A program made the position numbers and the translations under genes. A model generated the notes under the pieces. That model was not told where the DNA came from. It worked only from the letters and a program-made list of their open reading frames with translations, and did not search any database. This document shows, in pieces, positions 22,041 to 33,215 of a DNA stretch of 64,000 nucleotides (positions are counted from its first letter, which is position 1; the number at the start of each line of letters is the position of its first letter). The DNA lies in the NCBI RefSeq assembly GCF_000321225.1, contig NW_004450562.1:567048-631047 (forward strand), read 5' to 3'. This stretch comes from Odobenus rosmarus divergens (lineage: Eukaryota; Chordata; Mammalia; Carnivora; Odobenidae).

Positions 22041-23056
22041 TCGTCGTTCATGTTTCACACTGTCTTTGGGAGGTGACTGTAAACATGACTTGGATTTATC
22101 TTGGCAACATTTTAAGAACGTCTGTCTTCCTCCGTGCACATTTTTGCATTCTCTCATTTTGAAGAACAGTGATAAAACAAGAGGATAAAACCAAGGCTGA
22201 CCTACCTGAAGAGACCTCGTGGTATCCAAAGCAAGACAAGTGAACATAGGGCCAGGGTTTTATGAGCTAATAAAAGAAATCAGCCTGAAGATAAGAGGAC
22301 ATAAGCAATTTGGAATGTACACAGGATTTGTGCAGATGTGGAATCGTGAATGCCCGCGCTTGCACATCTAACTCTCTCAGGATAATGGGCAGAACGGAAA
22401 TTTTCTATTAAAATGAAAAACATTCCCCTTTTGAAGTCTCAATTCCTTTCCGTTTGACTGGTATTTATTGAACGCTGAATGCTGCTCCTCATGCCCACCA
22501 TGTGGTCGTGGAAAGAGAGGAACTTGTAAGGCGTCACGACGCTCATCTCTGGTTGATCCGAGTTAATGGGAAGGAGTATATTCTGGGACATTTAACAACA
22601 GTGGAGTGCCAGTACATGATTTATATCTCAGCCTGGAATGTGTTCTGGCAATTGTATTGAAATGTGAGCGTGCCTTGCATTCTTGAGCATTCTCAGTGCT
22701 GTGGAGAAAATAAGGGAGCCGCTTTGGAGAGACTCAATTTTGTAGGAACAAGAAGTGTGCCAGGTTCTTCCAACTGGACCTGAGTGGAATTCCTCCCCAC
22801 TTGCCCTCCAGGGTGAGTGGAGGCGCCCCACCTGGGAAGGTGCTGTGGGGTACCTGCCATGCCGACCCACCACCTTCAGCTTCCCCTTACCTTGTGTTTG
22901 GCTTATCTTACTTGGAGAAGATAAATAAGGTTGTGGTTTAAAATGGCTTTTATTGATTATAAGACAGTGGGAAACTAAGTAAGAGGTGCTGCATGGACCC
23001 CTCTAAATGGACGTAATGATACTCAGTTTAATCACGCTAATAATTTAAAAGAAAGG
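22041..23056. other. Mostly non-repeat intronic sequence
   Basis: A short scrap at 22460-22500 ('ggtatttattgaacgctgaa') may be a reverse L2 or MIR end. No exon recognised. Confidence 0.4.
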
Positions 23057-23221
23057 GGGGCGCCTGGGTGGCTCAGTCAGTTAGCATCTGCCTTCGGCTC
23101 GGGTCATGATCTCAAGGTCTTGGGATCGAGCCCCACATCGGGAGCCTGCTTCTCCCTCTCCCTCTGTCCCTCTCTCTCTCTCTGTCTGTCTCAAAATAAA
23201 TAAATAAAATCTTTAAAAAAA
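23057..23221 (+). mobile_element. CAN-SINE, slightly shortened
   Basis: 'ggcgcctgggtggctcagtc' head to 'caaaataaataaataaaatc' tail. The body is about 30 bp shorter than the others: the stretch between 'cacatcgggagcctgc' and the CT-rich part lacks the usual 'tccctgctcagcgggg' segment. A target duplication was not clear. Confidence 0.92.
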
Positions 23222-24189
23222 GTAGGCTTATTTTTATTTGCAAATAACCCAAATGACAGAGACTTACCTACAGCTGACAGAGGCGACTGCCCTTTGAACA
23301 ACATGTCCACCCTCGCAGATGGCACCTCACCAGCCACCTGTCCACATGTTAAAGCCACAGGAATTGACTAAATTCCATAGAGGAGAGAGAAGAGAGAAAA
23401 CATCTTTGTAACACGGTTTGGTTTTCACAAATTTGAAAGTTATGTTTAGCTGAAACTTATGTGGCTTTAAAAAATTGTAAATTGCCTTCCTTTAAAGTTG
23501 ACGTTTCCTGTTTTGCTTGTGCTTTGTGTCTGAAGCGCCACACCGTCCGTGTTCTCTGACACATGCCTGCTCTAAGTTGCGCTGTGTTCCTCGATGACAG
23601 GCCTCCCTCCGTAATACAAGCAGCAACTGAGGCTGAGATTTCATTTAAATTGTTGTCAGATTGCGGGAGATAGGCCATGTGCTTGCTGTCCCCGCGGGAA
23701 AGTGGAGGAGTGTCTGAAATGAGAAATGAGCCACTGCTGGCGGTGGTCATGAAGAATGTGTCTGAAAACAGGGATGGTATAAAGGGAGGGTTAGCTCTGT
23801 ATGTTATATAACGAAGGGCTTGATTGATGGGGTCTCGAGAAACCACAGTAAGGAACAAAATTGCCATTGGGACCCCAGACGTTTTGTTTAGGTTAGGAAC
23901 TTCCATTTGATGGAAGGTCTCATGTTGTTAGCAGAAGAGTGACATTTGATTAAGTAGACATCAAAATGTTCCTATATTTTATGTGATGTGGTCTTGAAGA
24001 AGAAAGTGTGCTTCTGAGAGAAGGATTATCAAGTCATTTCCCTCTCTCCTAGAAAGATCTGTGTGAAGAAGCATTGATCATTGAATAGCTTCCCAATGTA
24101 CAAGTGACTCAGAAGACATTTCTCTAAGATCCTCAAGGACCTTAACGTGCATTTTTAAATTCTTTTTCTCATTAATTCTTTTATTCATA
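23222..24189. other. Non-repeat intronic sequence
   Basis: Holds a 149-codon open frame on the minus strand (23457-23906) with no recognised family, signal or codon pattern; considered chance. No repeat seen. Confidence 0.4.
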
Positions 24190-24790
24190 TTCATATTGAT
24201 TGAGCATCTCTATGCTCGTACTGTATTGATAGAGGATAAAATGGTGACAAGATAGGCAAGTTTCTGGTAATTTACAGCCTAGTTGAGGAGGCAGACATTA
24301 ATTAATAATTACAGTAACAAGAATATAATAACAACTGGAAATAAAAGCTTAGAAAGTGAGAGAAGCATGTTGCTGTGAGGGCATTTAATCAAGGACACTG
24401 ACCTAGTCATGAAAGGTCAAGGAAGGCTTCTTTGAGGAAGTGAGATCTGAAAAAAGGGAGAAATGTTAACTAGATTAAAGGTGAGGGTGAGAGTTGCAGC
24501 ATGGGAACAGCATGTGCAAGGGTCCTGTGGTAGGATGGAGCATGCTGCTTTAAAGGCAAGTGCGTCTGGCCGGTGGTAGATGGTAAGATTAGAGCAATTG
24601 GCAGAAAGCAGACCATGCAGAGCCTCAAAGAACATGCTCAAGATTTAGATTGTTATCCTAAGAACAGTAGGGAGTCACTAGCAGGGCTACGGGGAGGTTT
24701 AAGCAAGGGCGTGTTGTGTGTTTTGAGAAGATTCTCCCGGTTGCTGAGTGGAGAATGTCTCAGAGGAGCCAAGGTTTGATGTAAGACTTA
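24190..24790 (-). repeat. L2, long copy
   Basis: Reverse L2 with its end at the left ('attgattgagcatctctatg'), then 'ggaaggcttctttgaggaag', 'gaacagcatgtgcaagggtc', 'cagaccatgcagagcctcaa' and 'ttgttatcctaagaacagta'. These are the inverse of the L2 reverse-transcriptase tail. One of the best L2 copies here. Confidence 0.88.
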
Positions 24791-24879
24791 GCTGGCTGTG
24801 GAGCAGATGGGTTTGAGGAATGTGTGTAAAACTTTGTATCTTTACTGCCTCATCTGGGATAGGCATTTCTCAGCATGGA

Positions 24880-25040
24880 TTAGAAGACTAGGGTTTTATT
24901 TTGACTTTTGTCATTGGTAGCTATCTGACCTTGTACGTGTTGCTTCACCTCTCTGGGCACCAGTTCCCACATCCGTAAAGTAAAGCAGTCAAATTACATC
25001 CTTTCCAGTGCCCCAATTCCCTGGATCCATGATGTTTTGG
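24880..25040 (+). repeat. MIR/MIR3
   Basis: 'tatctgaccttgtacgtgtt', 'cacctctctgggcaccagtt' and 'atccgtaaagtaaagcagtc' in MIR order, with an 'acatcctttccagtgcccc' MIR3-type ending. Confidence 0.75.
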
Positions 25041-25292
25041 GTACCATGGGTTTTTCAGGTAGATGATTAGAAGGTAAACACATTAGATGTTGGTTAATAA
25101 TGGGAGACCAGCATCTTAAGTTTGTTCATGTGACCACCCTGCTTCAAGTCCTTCTCTCCACTCCTTGGATGGTGGAAGAAGTCATAAGCAGTCAATGACA
25201 CTAGTGCATACTTTTCCATTTCTCATTATGGCAAACATAGGACTGTTCTTTAATTAGGAGCTGTCTTAGCTCAGGCTGCTATAACAAAATAC

Positions 25293-25325
25293 CTTAGTCC
25301 AAGTGGCTTAAACACTTGGACTAAG
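25293..25325. repeat. 13-bp perfect inverted repeat inside the LTR
   Basis: 'cttagtccaagtg' (25293-25305) and 'cacttggactaag' (25313-25325) are exact inverse copies around the loop 'gcttaaa'. Confidence 0.95.
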
Positions 25326-25327
25326 TG

Positions 25328-25388
25328 TTATAGTCCTGGAGGCTGGGAAATTCAAGTCCTTATAGTCCTGGAGGCTGGGAAATTCAAG
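25328..25388. repeat. 29-bp direct tandem duplication inside the LTR
   Basis: The stretch beginning 'ttatagtcctggaggctggg' occurs at 25328-25356 and again, unchanged, at 25360-25388 (period 32). Absence of differences implies recent origin relative to the LTR. Confidence 0.95.
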
Positions 25389-25660
25389 ATCAAGATGCCA
25401 GTACATTTGGTCTCTGGTGAGAGCTCTCTAACTGGCTTGCAGACAACCACCATCTCACTTTCTCTCTGTGTCCTCAGATGGCTGGAAGAGAGACAGGAAC
25501 TCTTGTAAGGGCACTAATCTCATTGTGGGGGCCCCATCCTCACGGCCTCATCTAAACCTAATTGCCTCCCAAAGGACTACCTCCAAATACCATTACAATG
25601 GGGGTTAAGGCTTCAACATATGAATGTTAGGGGGACACAAATATTCAGTCCATAACAGAT

Positions 25661-27439
25661 GCCTTTTTGAAACACACCAGATGTGATTCATTAGAAAAAT
25701 AAAACAAAACCCTTCACACGAGTAGGAGTGAAAGCAGGGATTCTAATGAAGCAGCCCCGTGAACACAGCCCAAATGGAGTGGAAAAAAGCGAGAGGAGTT
25801 TTTGCTAAGGGGGTTCATTTGACTCTTGTGCCCTATGATTTTGGAATCCTTTGTCAGCAGTTGTAACAGGTGTGCTCAGCTGCAACCACAAACATTTTCC
25901 AAAGGAGGAGTGTTGATAACATTTTCATTGACCTAAAAACAAATCTAATGAGAGAGCCAAAGGAAAGACAGGAGATGTAATTTGCTGGTCAGCCTTGGTC
26001 AGCTGCCCACAGCAACCTCATCCTGTGTGAGTCTTTAAATGAATGCACATTGCCACAGAGATCCCTGGAGGGCGGGACGACTCAGCCTTGGCCCTGTAGA
26101 GGACACAAATTCAGACAAAGCAGCACTGTTGACCTTCAGACTGCAAGTGGACTGCTTTCTTCATGACGTGTCGCCCAGTGAAATAATTCTCATAAAAGCT
26201 TTTTGTTTAGCCATTGGAATAAGAGCCAGGATTTGGGAAGGGGTATTTCCCCACCCTCTTAAAATGTGGTTTGATGTTGGCTCGACTAAAGCTGTTCCAT
26301 GGATCTGAGTTCAAAGTGAACACAGGATTTGTGGGGTAGAGGGGTTCTTGGGTGGTGCTTTGGTTACTCTGGGCGTGGGGGGGTTGACATCTCTCACACT
26401 TAAGGAAGGACAAACTGCCCCCACTCCCCGTTCCAGTCCCCCTCACTATGTCTTTGCCTCTGTGCCATTCCTTTTAAATCCTTGAAAGGTGGATGAGCAA
26501 GGAGGGTCAGGGAGTTACCCTTCCTTTTGCTTCCCCCATTTCAAGCTGTGGATCTCTGTTTTTGACTCTGTATTAGATTGGCCAGAGGCCATTTCTTTTT
26601 AGTGCACTCTGTCACTGTGTGTGGGTTTTGGGGGCCACCTGAGAACTGTTATAAGCCACTGGAAGTAGAGCTGCTACTTTTTAGATCGGAGGCATTCGGG
26701 AGAGAAAGAGTAAAAAAGAAACAAAAATGCCAAAGGTAGGGTAGAAGTTTTCAATGACCCTTAGAAGAGAAAAAGGAGCAAGAACCTGAGTGAGGCACAT
26801 TCTTCCGTTTTGGGGAGAGAAGGAGGGCTGTCTGGCAGGAACTTCTGGGCCAAGCACAGGACTTGGCAGTGGTGGACTCTATTCTTGGCTCCCCGAGGGG
26901 CTCTGAGCAGCCCCTCTTCCAAGGGCCCTGAAAGTCTAGGCTTCACCAGCCCCACCCTCCAGCCCCTCGGCCATACAAGCACAGGCTCCCTTTAAGGAGC
27001 TGGTGGCCCACTGCCCCCTCTGCAAATGCATCAAGGGAGGGGAGCCCAGGTCTGGAGCTCCTGCTTTACCCTCTTTACCCTCTTGCTTGCCCTGCTAGGA
27101 GGAGGGTTTCCTTTGGCATGTTTTTACGTGGGCAATGTAGGTTTTAGATTTTGAGTATTTGAGGAGCTCACACAGGTTTTGTTCCAACCCTAGATGTCAG
27201 AATTGGGCCCTGGTCCCTTTATAGATCACCTGGGGCCATCCCTTGACAGTCTGCAAGGCCAGGTGGCTTCTAAGACTCCTGTACGCCCCACCGTCCCTCC
27301 AAAGTGCACAATCAAGGTCCCAGGCAGAAGGCACCAGAGGAGCCCAGTCCCACCACAGCACTGACCACGACTTCCTGAAGGCTCGCTGTTCGCTGGTGCC
27401 TGGCACTGTGTCCGGCAGCTCCTCTCGTCAGCTGACCCA
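25661..27439. other. Long non-repeat intronic stretch
   Basis: About 1.8 kb without a recognised repeat. It becomes GC-richer at 26750-27460. Open frames on both strands (26039-26308, 26761-26995, 27226-27714) overlap each other and match no family I know. Confidence 0.4.
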
Positions 27440-27510
27440 GCCTGGCGGGTAGTTATCATGAGGCCCATCTTACAGGAAACAGGGGCAAATGCTGTTTCTT
27501 TTCTCTGAGC
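27440..27510 (-). repeat. MIR scrap
   Basis: 'cgggtagttatcatgaggcc' and 'catcttacaggaaacagggg' resemble the reverse MIR centre. Short. Confidence 0.4.
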
Positions 27511-27782
27511 TTCACTGACTTGCACAGGGGTCTTTCCTGGCTGTGACCTCTTGTTCTCTGTGTTGGCAGCAGAGGGCCAGAGGTGCTTTATTGCTGCAAC
27601 GTGGCCTTTTTCATCCCCAGCCCAGGGAGCGCTCATAAAGACAGATCTGTTCTTTAGCAGTTTCTCAGCAAGAAAAGCGTGGTGTTGCCATTCCTTACAA
27701 CTGGCCATTGCCATCCTCTCAATGGAAAATGACCTTAGTGCATGTTTTTTCCTTTTGCCTTACCCCCCCCCCAACATCTATT

Positions 27783-27870
27783 AGGCTGATTTTTTAAAAC
27801 ATAAATCAGATCATTTTACACCCCTTGATCAAACCTTCCAGCAATTTCCATAGAGTCTATAAATTTGGAT
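27783..27870 (+). repeat. L2 fragment
   Basis: 'cataaatcagatcattttac' and 'accttccagcaatttcca' correspond to the L2 stretch usually reading 'aaatcagatcatgtcactcc'. It may be the upstream part of the L2 at 28780. Confidence 0.7.
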
Positions 27871-28427
27871 TGGAAAAAAATATCACATCTTTATTTTCAC
27901 TAACTTCCAACTGAAAAAATACATTTCCTTTTGTTACAAATGAGAGCAGCAAACCATAGCAGTACCCGTGACTTTGTCACCGAAAGAATGCCCTGATATT
28001 TTCTTTTTACATGACACTGGTTGCATATATCTCTAAATATCTTGCATGTACATGATTACTGAAAATGACATAGTTAGTAGATCCATCACCAGATCTTGTT
28101 ATTTAAAGCATGAGCAAAGAAATCATTTGTACCATATGATACATTAATTAATATGTTGATAACTATTTTAATATAATGGGTTTCCTTCATTAGAAGTGGA
28201 CCAAGGTGGGTGGGTAGGGGAGTGATGGGAGCAGTTGCCCTATTTCAGGCAATAAGGGAATGCATTGCCTGAAGAATTGAAAAGAAATAAAAAGTTGACT
28301 TCAGGTCTATCTGCTTTTTATTATCACTATATGCTGGCAACTCCAAACAATGTAATTGACAAAATACTCCTCCATGCCAAGATAAACCATTTCCACTATC
28401 CCCCTGCCCTGATAACCCAACTATGAT
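27871..28427. other. Non-repeat AT-rich intronic sequence
   Basis: Nothing recognised. Confidence 0.4.
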
Positions 28428-28449
28428 CTTCATAGTCCTAATTTTTTTT

Positions 28450-28642
28450 AAAGATTTTATTTATTTATTTTAGAGAGAGGCAGGGGCGGGGAGGAACAGA
28501 CGGGGAGGAGCAGAGGGAGAGGGACAGCAGACTCCCCATGGAGCCCAGAACCTGACACGGGCTCGATCTCATGACCCTGAGATCAAGACCTGAGCCGAAA
28601 TCAAGAGTCCAACGTTTAACCAACTGAGCCACCCAGGTGCTC
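28450..28642 (-). mobile_element. CAN-SINE (SINEC)
   Basis: Reverse copy with 'aaagattttatttattta' tail and 'gagccacccaggtgctcc' head. Target duplication of about 21 bp, 'cttcata(g/a)tcctaatttttt', at 28429-28449 and 28643-28664 with one difference. Confidence 0.95.
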
Positions 28643-28779
28643 CTTCATAATCCTAATTTTTTTTTTCTTTGTTTCTGTTTTGTTTTGTTCTTTGTCATTT
28701 AAAAACACTTTGTAAGGAGTGGTCCATAGGCTTCAGCGTGCTGCCCATGAGGTTCTTGGCACAAAAACAATGAAGAATC

Positions 28780-29035
28780 CCTGCCTTAGAATAAAATACA
28801 GATCCAGCTTCCTTGGCCTGCAGGGCCTGATACGCCCAGGCTCCTGCCTACCTGCCAACCTCACTCCCTCCATCATCCCCCTCTCTTGGCACCTTCTAGT
28901 AAACCAGAATGTCCCGGTGTTCCTTAAACATGCCGGGTTCGTTCCTGTCTTTCTTCTTCCCCCAGATCTGGCCCCCATCTTGCTCTGATCTCTGCCTTTT
29001 ATTCTGTGTCCTTGCAGAGGCCATGCCTCATATCA
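28780..29035 (+). repeat. L2 fragment
   Basis: 'cttggcctgcagggcctgat' followed by 'caggctcctgcctacctgcc' is the L2 stretch 'ggccctgcatgatctggcccctgcctacct' in worn form. Confidence 0.75.
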
Positions 29036-29242
29036 TCTCTGATAATCCTGTCAGGGGAGACCCTCCCCTCCCCCAGTGTTTCCTCTTGGCAGTTAGAGCT
29101 AGTCACTGGAAGGTAAGTCCACAAGCACACACAGGGACCCTGATTGCCAATTGTCGTAATCCCTGCTGTAGCCCCAGCCCCGAGCACCTTGGCAGACACT
29201 GGCCAGGGCCTCGGTGTCCTCCGAGCTGAGTCTGCTTCTCTT

Positions 29243-29439
29243 TTTTTTTTTTTTTTAAAAATTTTTTTTTTATTTGAGAGAGAAAATGAGAGATAGAGAG
29301 CACGAGAGGGAAGAGGGTCAGAGGGAGAAGCAGACTCCCCGCCGAGCAGGGAGCCTGACGCGGGACTCAATCCCGGGACTCCAGGATCATGACCTGAGCC
29401 GAAGGCAGTCGCTTAACCAACTGAGCCACCCAGGCGCCC
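29243..29439 (-). mobile_element. CAN-SINE (SINEC)
   Basis: Reverse copy with a long oligo-T (tail) and 'gagccacccaggcgcccc' head. Target duplication 'ctgagt(c/t)tgcttctctt' at 29226-29242 and 29440-29456. Confidence 0.95.
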
Positions 29440-29456
29440 CTGAGTTTGCTTCTCTT

Positions 29457-30147
29457 GAACTCTCCATGGTAGCAGCCAGTTAATCATATTTATTTGATCA
29501 CTCGGTTTAAAACCATTAAAATGGTTGCTTTAAAACCTAGGGAAATGTATCCAGCTACAAAAATACATGTGGATATAGTGAATAGGTTATGTAAGTGACC
29601 CTGAAAGAAAAAAAAGAAACCTGTCAAATGTAATTTATAGGTCAGAAAAGGGCACCAGATTTCCCCTCCCGCCTTCTTTGGTGGCAGATCGGCTTGGAAA
29701 AAGCTGCAGAAATCTGACTCACAGAACTTTAGACAGCAAGGATGCTGTGTCTCACAGAATAAGTACAGAGGTAGGCTGGACCCCGGTTGGCTGACTCAGT
29801 TACTTAACTCAAAGCAAATACCAGGCCTTCCCATCTCCCCAGATTCTCCATATGCTTCAGGCTGATAATTTTCATGGTTGCAAGATGCCTGCTCGTAACT
29901 ATGGAAGCAATGTGCTTCCATTTTCTGGAAAATAAGTCCTTCCTTTTAGTGTGATTGGCACATTAAGTCATAAGCTCATCCCTGTGCAAGCTCCCAGAGG
30001 AATGCTAGGCAGTTTGACTCAGATGATGCAGTGGGCATGCTGTAAATATTTGCAGAAAACAGGGGTTCCATAAGAAGGAGAAAGAGGGAATAGCTATTAG
30101 AAAGGCAACCCACAGTGTCCATTTATAGGTGTAGCTCTTTAAAAAAA
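29457..30147. other. Non-repeat intronic sequence
   Basis: No repeat or exon recognised. Confidence 0.4.
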
Positions 30148-30156
30148 CAAATTTCT

Positions 30157-30351
30157 GGGCCACCTGGGGGGCTCAGTTGGTTGAGCATCAGACTCTTGGC
30201 TGGGGTCATGGTGTCAGGGTTGGGGGACTGAGCCCCACACTGGGCTCTACACTCGGCGGGGAGTCTGCTTGGGGCTCTCTCTCCCTCTGCCCCTCCCCCT
30301 GCTTGCACACATACTCTCTCTTAAATGAATAAATAAACCTTTTTAAAAAAT
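30157..30351 (+). mobile_element. CAN-SINE, older
   Basis: 'ggccacctggggggctcagt' head, 'aaatgaataaataaaccttt' tail. Target duplication 'caaatttct' at 30148-30156 and 30352-30360. More substitutions than its neighbours. Confidence 0.93.
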
Positions 30352-31288
30352 CAAATTTCTTATTGTTTTATTGTTGAGGAATAACTACTTAGAATGGGTT
30401 CTGAAGGGAATAGCTTGAAACTTTTTGTTTTTTATTTTTTCAAATACATAGGTCATTTTTCTTCTAGAAAAGAATTTTTTTTTTTTTAATTATTGCCTTT
30501 ATCTTGGCCTTGTTATCCGGCATGTGATCTGGCAGCTGAAGAATTATGGCCCATGGCTGCAGACGTGGATGCTTATATATAACAGGCTTTGGTCTCCATA
30601 GTTAGTTTTAAGGGAGAATGTGTGCCAGCGATTTGGAAAAGCTCTAATATAAATTTTCAAATAAATGACATTGCTTAGACCTTACTTAGATTATGAAGAT
30701 GCAGTCAATTGATCTTGGAAGGCAGAGCAAAGCCTCTGACTGAGCTCCAAAAAGCCTCTCTCTCTCTTTTTTAAATTCCTGTTTTATTAGAGCAGAAGCG
30801 TCAACTGCAATTGTGATGGGTCCTATGAAATTAAAAAAAAAAAAACTCTCAAGGTGAAATAGAATTTGGTTCACTTTGGGATAATTATAAAACACAAGAC
30901 ACAAGTAAAGAGGGGATCTATGTTTATGTAATCTATATGTGTAAATGCACAGAGAAAGGTCTGGAAGAAGAGCCACCTCCACTTCATCAGAGAAGGGAGC
31001 TCCTCTGCAGTGGAGGTGCAGGGGGGAGGGGGCCTGAGGGGACTCAAGCCATGTCTGTAAGGAGGACCCGTATTTATGAATTGCTGGTGTAATAAAACAC
31101 TAATAAAAGATTGAGTTTGTCGGCAATAAATAGACAAGTGAAATCGCAGTATTAGATTTGATAACTTACAAATCCTTTAGCCCCATGTTGGTATGTGAAG
31201 GCTCTGGGGAAAGAGCTAAGGAAAGAGGTTGAGTTTTACAAAAAATGTGGAGTCAGCGTCCTTCCAGACAGATATTAGACATAGGTCG

Positions 31289-31352
31289 TTCATTTTCTTT
31301 TTCTTTTTCTTCCTCTTTCCCTTATTATCTTCATACTTTTTTTTTTTCTCCC
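31289..31352. repeat. Polypyrimidine tract
   Basis: Runs of ttc and ttt with few purines; low-complexity. Confidence 0.75.
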
Positions 31353-31409
31353 TGAATTATGTGTATTTCATGTGGCTTGGTGCCTTTCAATGGTGCCACT
31401 TCCTGGGAT

Positions 31410-31565
31410 GGGCTGGTCGTGATCGCCCAGTACCCCACCCCTACCCTGGGGACAGACATCTCCCAGGGCCACCAGCTCAGCCCCCCAAGCCCTACCTCTC
31501 CCTCCTCAGCATTGGCCCCTGCTGTTTTGCCGGCCCTCTGCCGGCCCCGCCCCCTCCAAACTGAA
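31410..31565. promoter_or_regulatory. GC-rich patch with GC-box-like sequence
   Basis: The patch is C-rich, with a few CpGs clustered near 'tgccggccccgccccctcc' (31540-31558), which contains a GC-box (CCGCCCC, SP1 type). A donor-like 'agggtaagta' lies downstream at about 31689-31698. It might be a minor alternative promoter, but CpG density is too low for a real CpG island. Confidence 0.2.
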
Positions 31566-31899
31566 TGCAGTGCCCTAATTGGAATGAGAAAAGAAGCCCT
31601 TTGAAAGCCAAATAGTGGAGCTGAAAAATGACACTTGTCTTGTTGGAGGTGTGGCTTTAGAAGTTAAATTTCCTTGTGTTTTAGGGTTAAGGGTAAGTAT
31701 TTGGAATGCCTTTACTGATGGCAACTCTCATCCAGCACCTGTGCATGTACGTCTCAAATGTGGGAAAGCTGCAATTCAGTCTTACAGCTGTTTCCCCTTC
31801 AGAGTCTCTAGTTCTGTGACGCAGTCACTCGGGGGGCAGGCTGCTCAGAGTACTTGTTTTCATATCAATAAAATCCATGTATTGCTACCCGGATGAGAC

Positions 31900-32010
31900 G
31901 TTTTGAAAGTCAGAAAACACGTGTTTGGATTCCTGTTCCTCCACTCTCTTGGGAAAAGTCCTTTTATCCTCTGCATAAAAATGGCAACAGTAATATTGCT
32001 CGACAACCTC
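31900..32010 (+). repeat. MIR
   Basis: 'cacgtgtttggattcctgtt', 'ccactctcttgggaaaagtc' and 'ctctgcataaaaatggcaac' in MIR order, diverged. Confidence 0.65.
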
Positions 32011-32059
32011 AAGTCTTTCTCGCTGCAGTGAAACCCCTTTGGTGATTGCAGGTACCCCT

Positions 32060-33215
32060 CCATCCTCCTGCCCCTCACCTCCATCTTTCTCCTCTCCTCT
32101 TTCCTCAGCTCCATTTGCTCCTGGATCCACTCCGGTCTTGATTCCTCCCTTAGTCCTGATCTGACCCGATAGCCAGACATCATGTGGCGTTGGCCAACCA
32201 GGTCTTGCCATGGCCACATCTAATGGCCTTTTTTTCCCATCCTGACCTCTGCCGTGTGGTATGACTGACCGTTCCTGATCCAGATCTCCCTTCTGTGTGG
32301 CTTCCGTGACCTACACTCTCCTGATTCATCCTCCCCTTTCTGGCCACCCCACCTTGGATTCCTTCACACGTTCCTCTTCCTGTGGTCATCCCTTAAATGG
32401 AAATGTCTGTCGGGGTCCTGAGTGAGGCCTCCTGGTCAGCTGCATCTGAGTGTCTCCCCCAGAATTCATCCTTTACTTGTTTAAGGTACAGTTCCTGCCT
32501 TCCCCCACCATCAAACCCACTGCCCCTCAAGGTATCTGTGTCCCCCCGAATAGCACCTCTCAGTTGGCAAGGCCAGAAACCTGGGTGGCATGGTGGCCTG
32601 GTTCCCTACCCTTGTTTCCCACACTGAATCTATATCACCAAGTCTCAACTTGTCCACCCCCTAAGTATCTCTGGAATCCTCTGGTTTTCTCCAGCCCCGA
32701 TGCCTCTTCCTTTGCTGAGGGCATTTCTTCTTTGGCCCACATTCCTGCTGCCTTCTTCCTCCCCCTCCCATCTATTCCCTGCAGAAAGCCAGAGGGCCCT
32801 TCCTAAAACACAAGTTGGGCTGTCACTCTGCTACTTTACCTTTTTGCTGCCCCTTCCTGTTCCCTCTAGAGAAAGCCCGAGGAGAAAGCCTGCTTCTCAA
32901 CGTGACTTGCAAGCCCCAGCCCTGCCTGCCCCCTGTGTCTTTTACCATTTCTTTTCTCCCTTGAAAACAACCAGACTTCCTGACCATAGTCCTTTCCACT
33001 TGCTGCTCCTTCTGCCAGAATCTTCTTTCCTTCATCCTCACCCTTGCCTTGGCTTTCTCATAACTTCAGGTCTCTGCTTTCTCATAACTTCCACTGAGAA
33101 GCCCTCCCTGGCCCTCGGTGAGGTGCCCCTTCTGGAGGCTTCCATAGGAGCCTGTGTTTTCACTGGTTATGTCAGTGCCTGCAGTGCCTGGCACAACTCT
33201 TCGAACAAAGTATGT
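32060..33215 (+). repeat. L2, long diverged copy
   Basis: C- and T-rich text with L2 landmarks: 'ccccctaagtatctctggaa', 'gggcccttcctaaaacacaa', 'cttccactgagaagccctcc' and 'cagtgcctggcacaactctt'. It underlies the 220-codon open frame at 32700-33362, whose composition is only that of the C-rich repeat. It also carries a 24-bp tandem duplication at 33052-33091. Confidence 0.75.
33052..33091. repeat. 24-bp period tandem duplication in L2
   Basis: 'gctttctcataacttc' occurs at 33052-33067 and 33076-33091 without differences. Confidence 0.9.

Larger units (their letters stand above)
25263..25660 (-). mobile_element. ERVL-MaLR solo LTR (MST/MLT1-type) with internal rearrangement
   Basis: Reverse-oriented LTR of the MaLR family: 'caggctgctataacaaaata', 'tggaggctgggaaattcaag', 'taagggcactaatctcattg' and 'gggggacacaaatattcagt'. 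It is non-coding. At 25293-25388 the normal text is replaced by a 13-bp inverted repeat and a 29-bp direct duplication, detailed in the findings. Confidence 0.88.
30361..31899. other. Mostly non-repeat intronic sequence
   Basis: Holds a polypyrimidine tract (31289-31352) and a GC-rich patch (31410-31565), listed separately. No exon or interspersed repeat recognised elsewhere. Confidence 0.4.

Noticed and set aside
23457..23906. 149-codon minus-strand open frame
   Set aside because: No motif, no splice signals and no known relative; gene orientation here is +.
27226..27714. 162-codon minus-strand open frame
   Set aside because: Overlapped by + strand frames in the same GC-rich region, with no recognisable domain; chance is the simplest reading.
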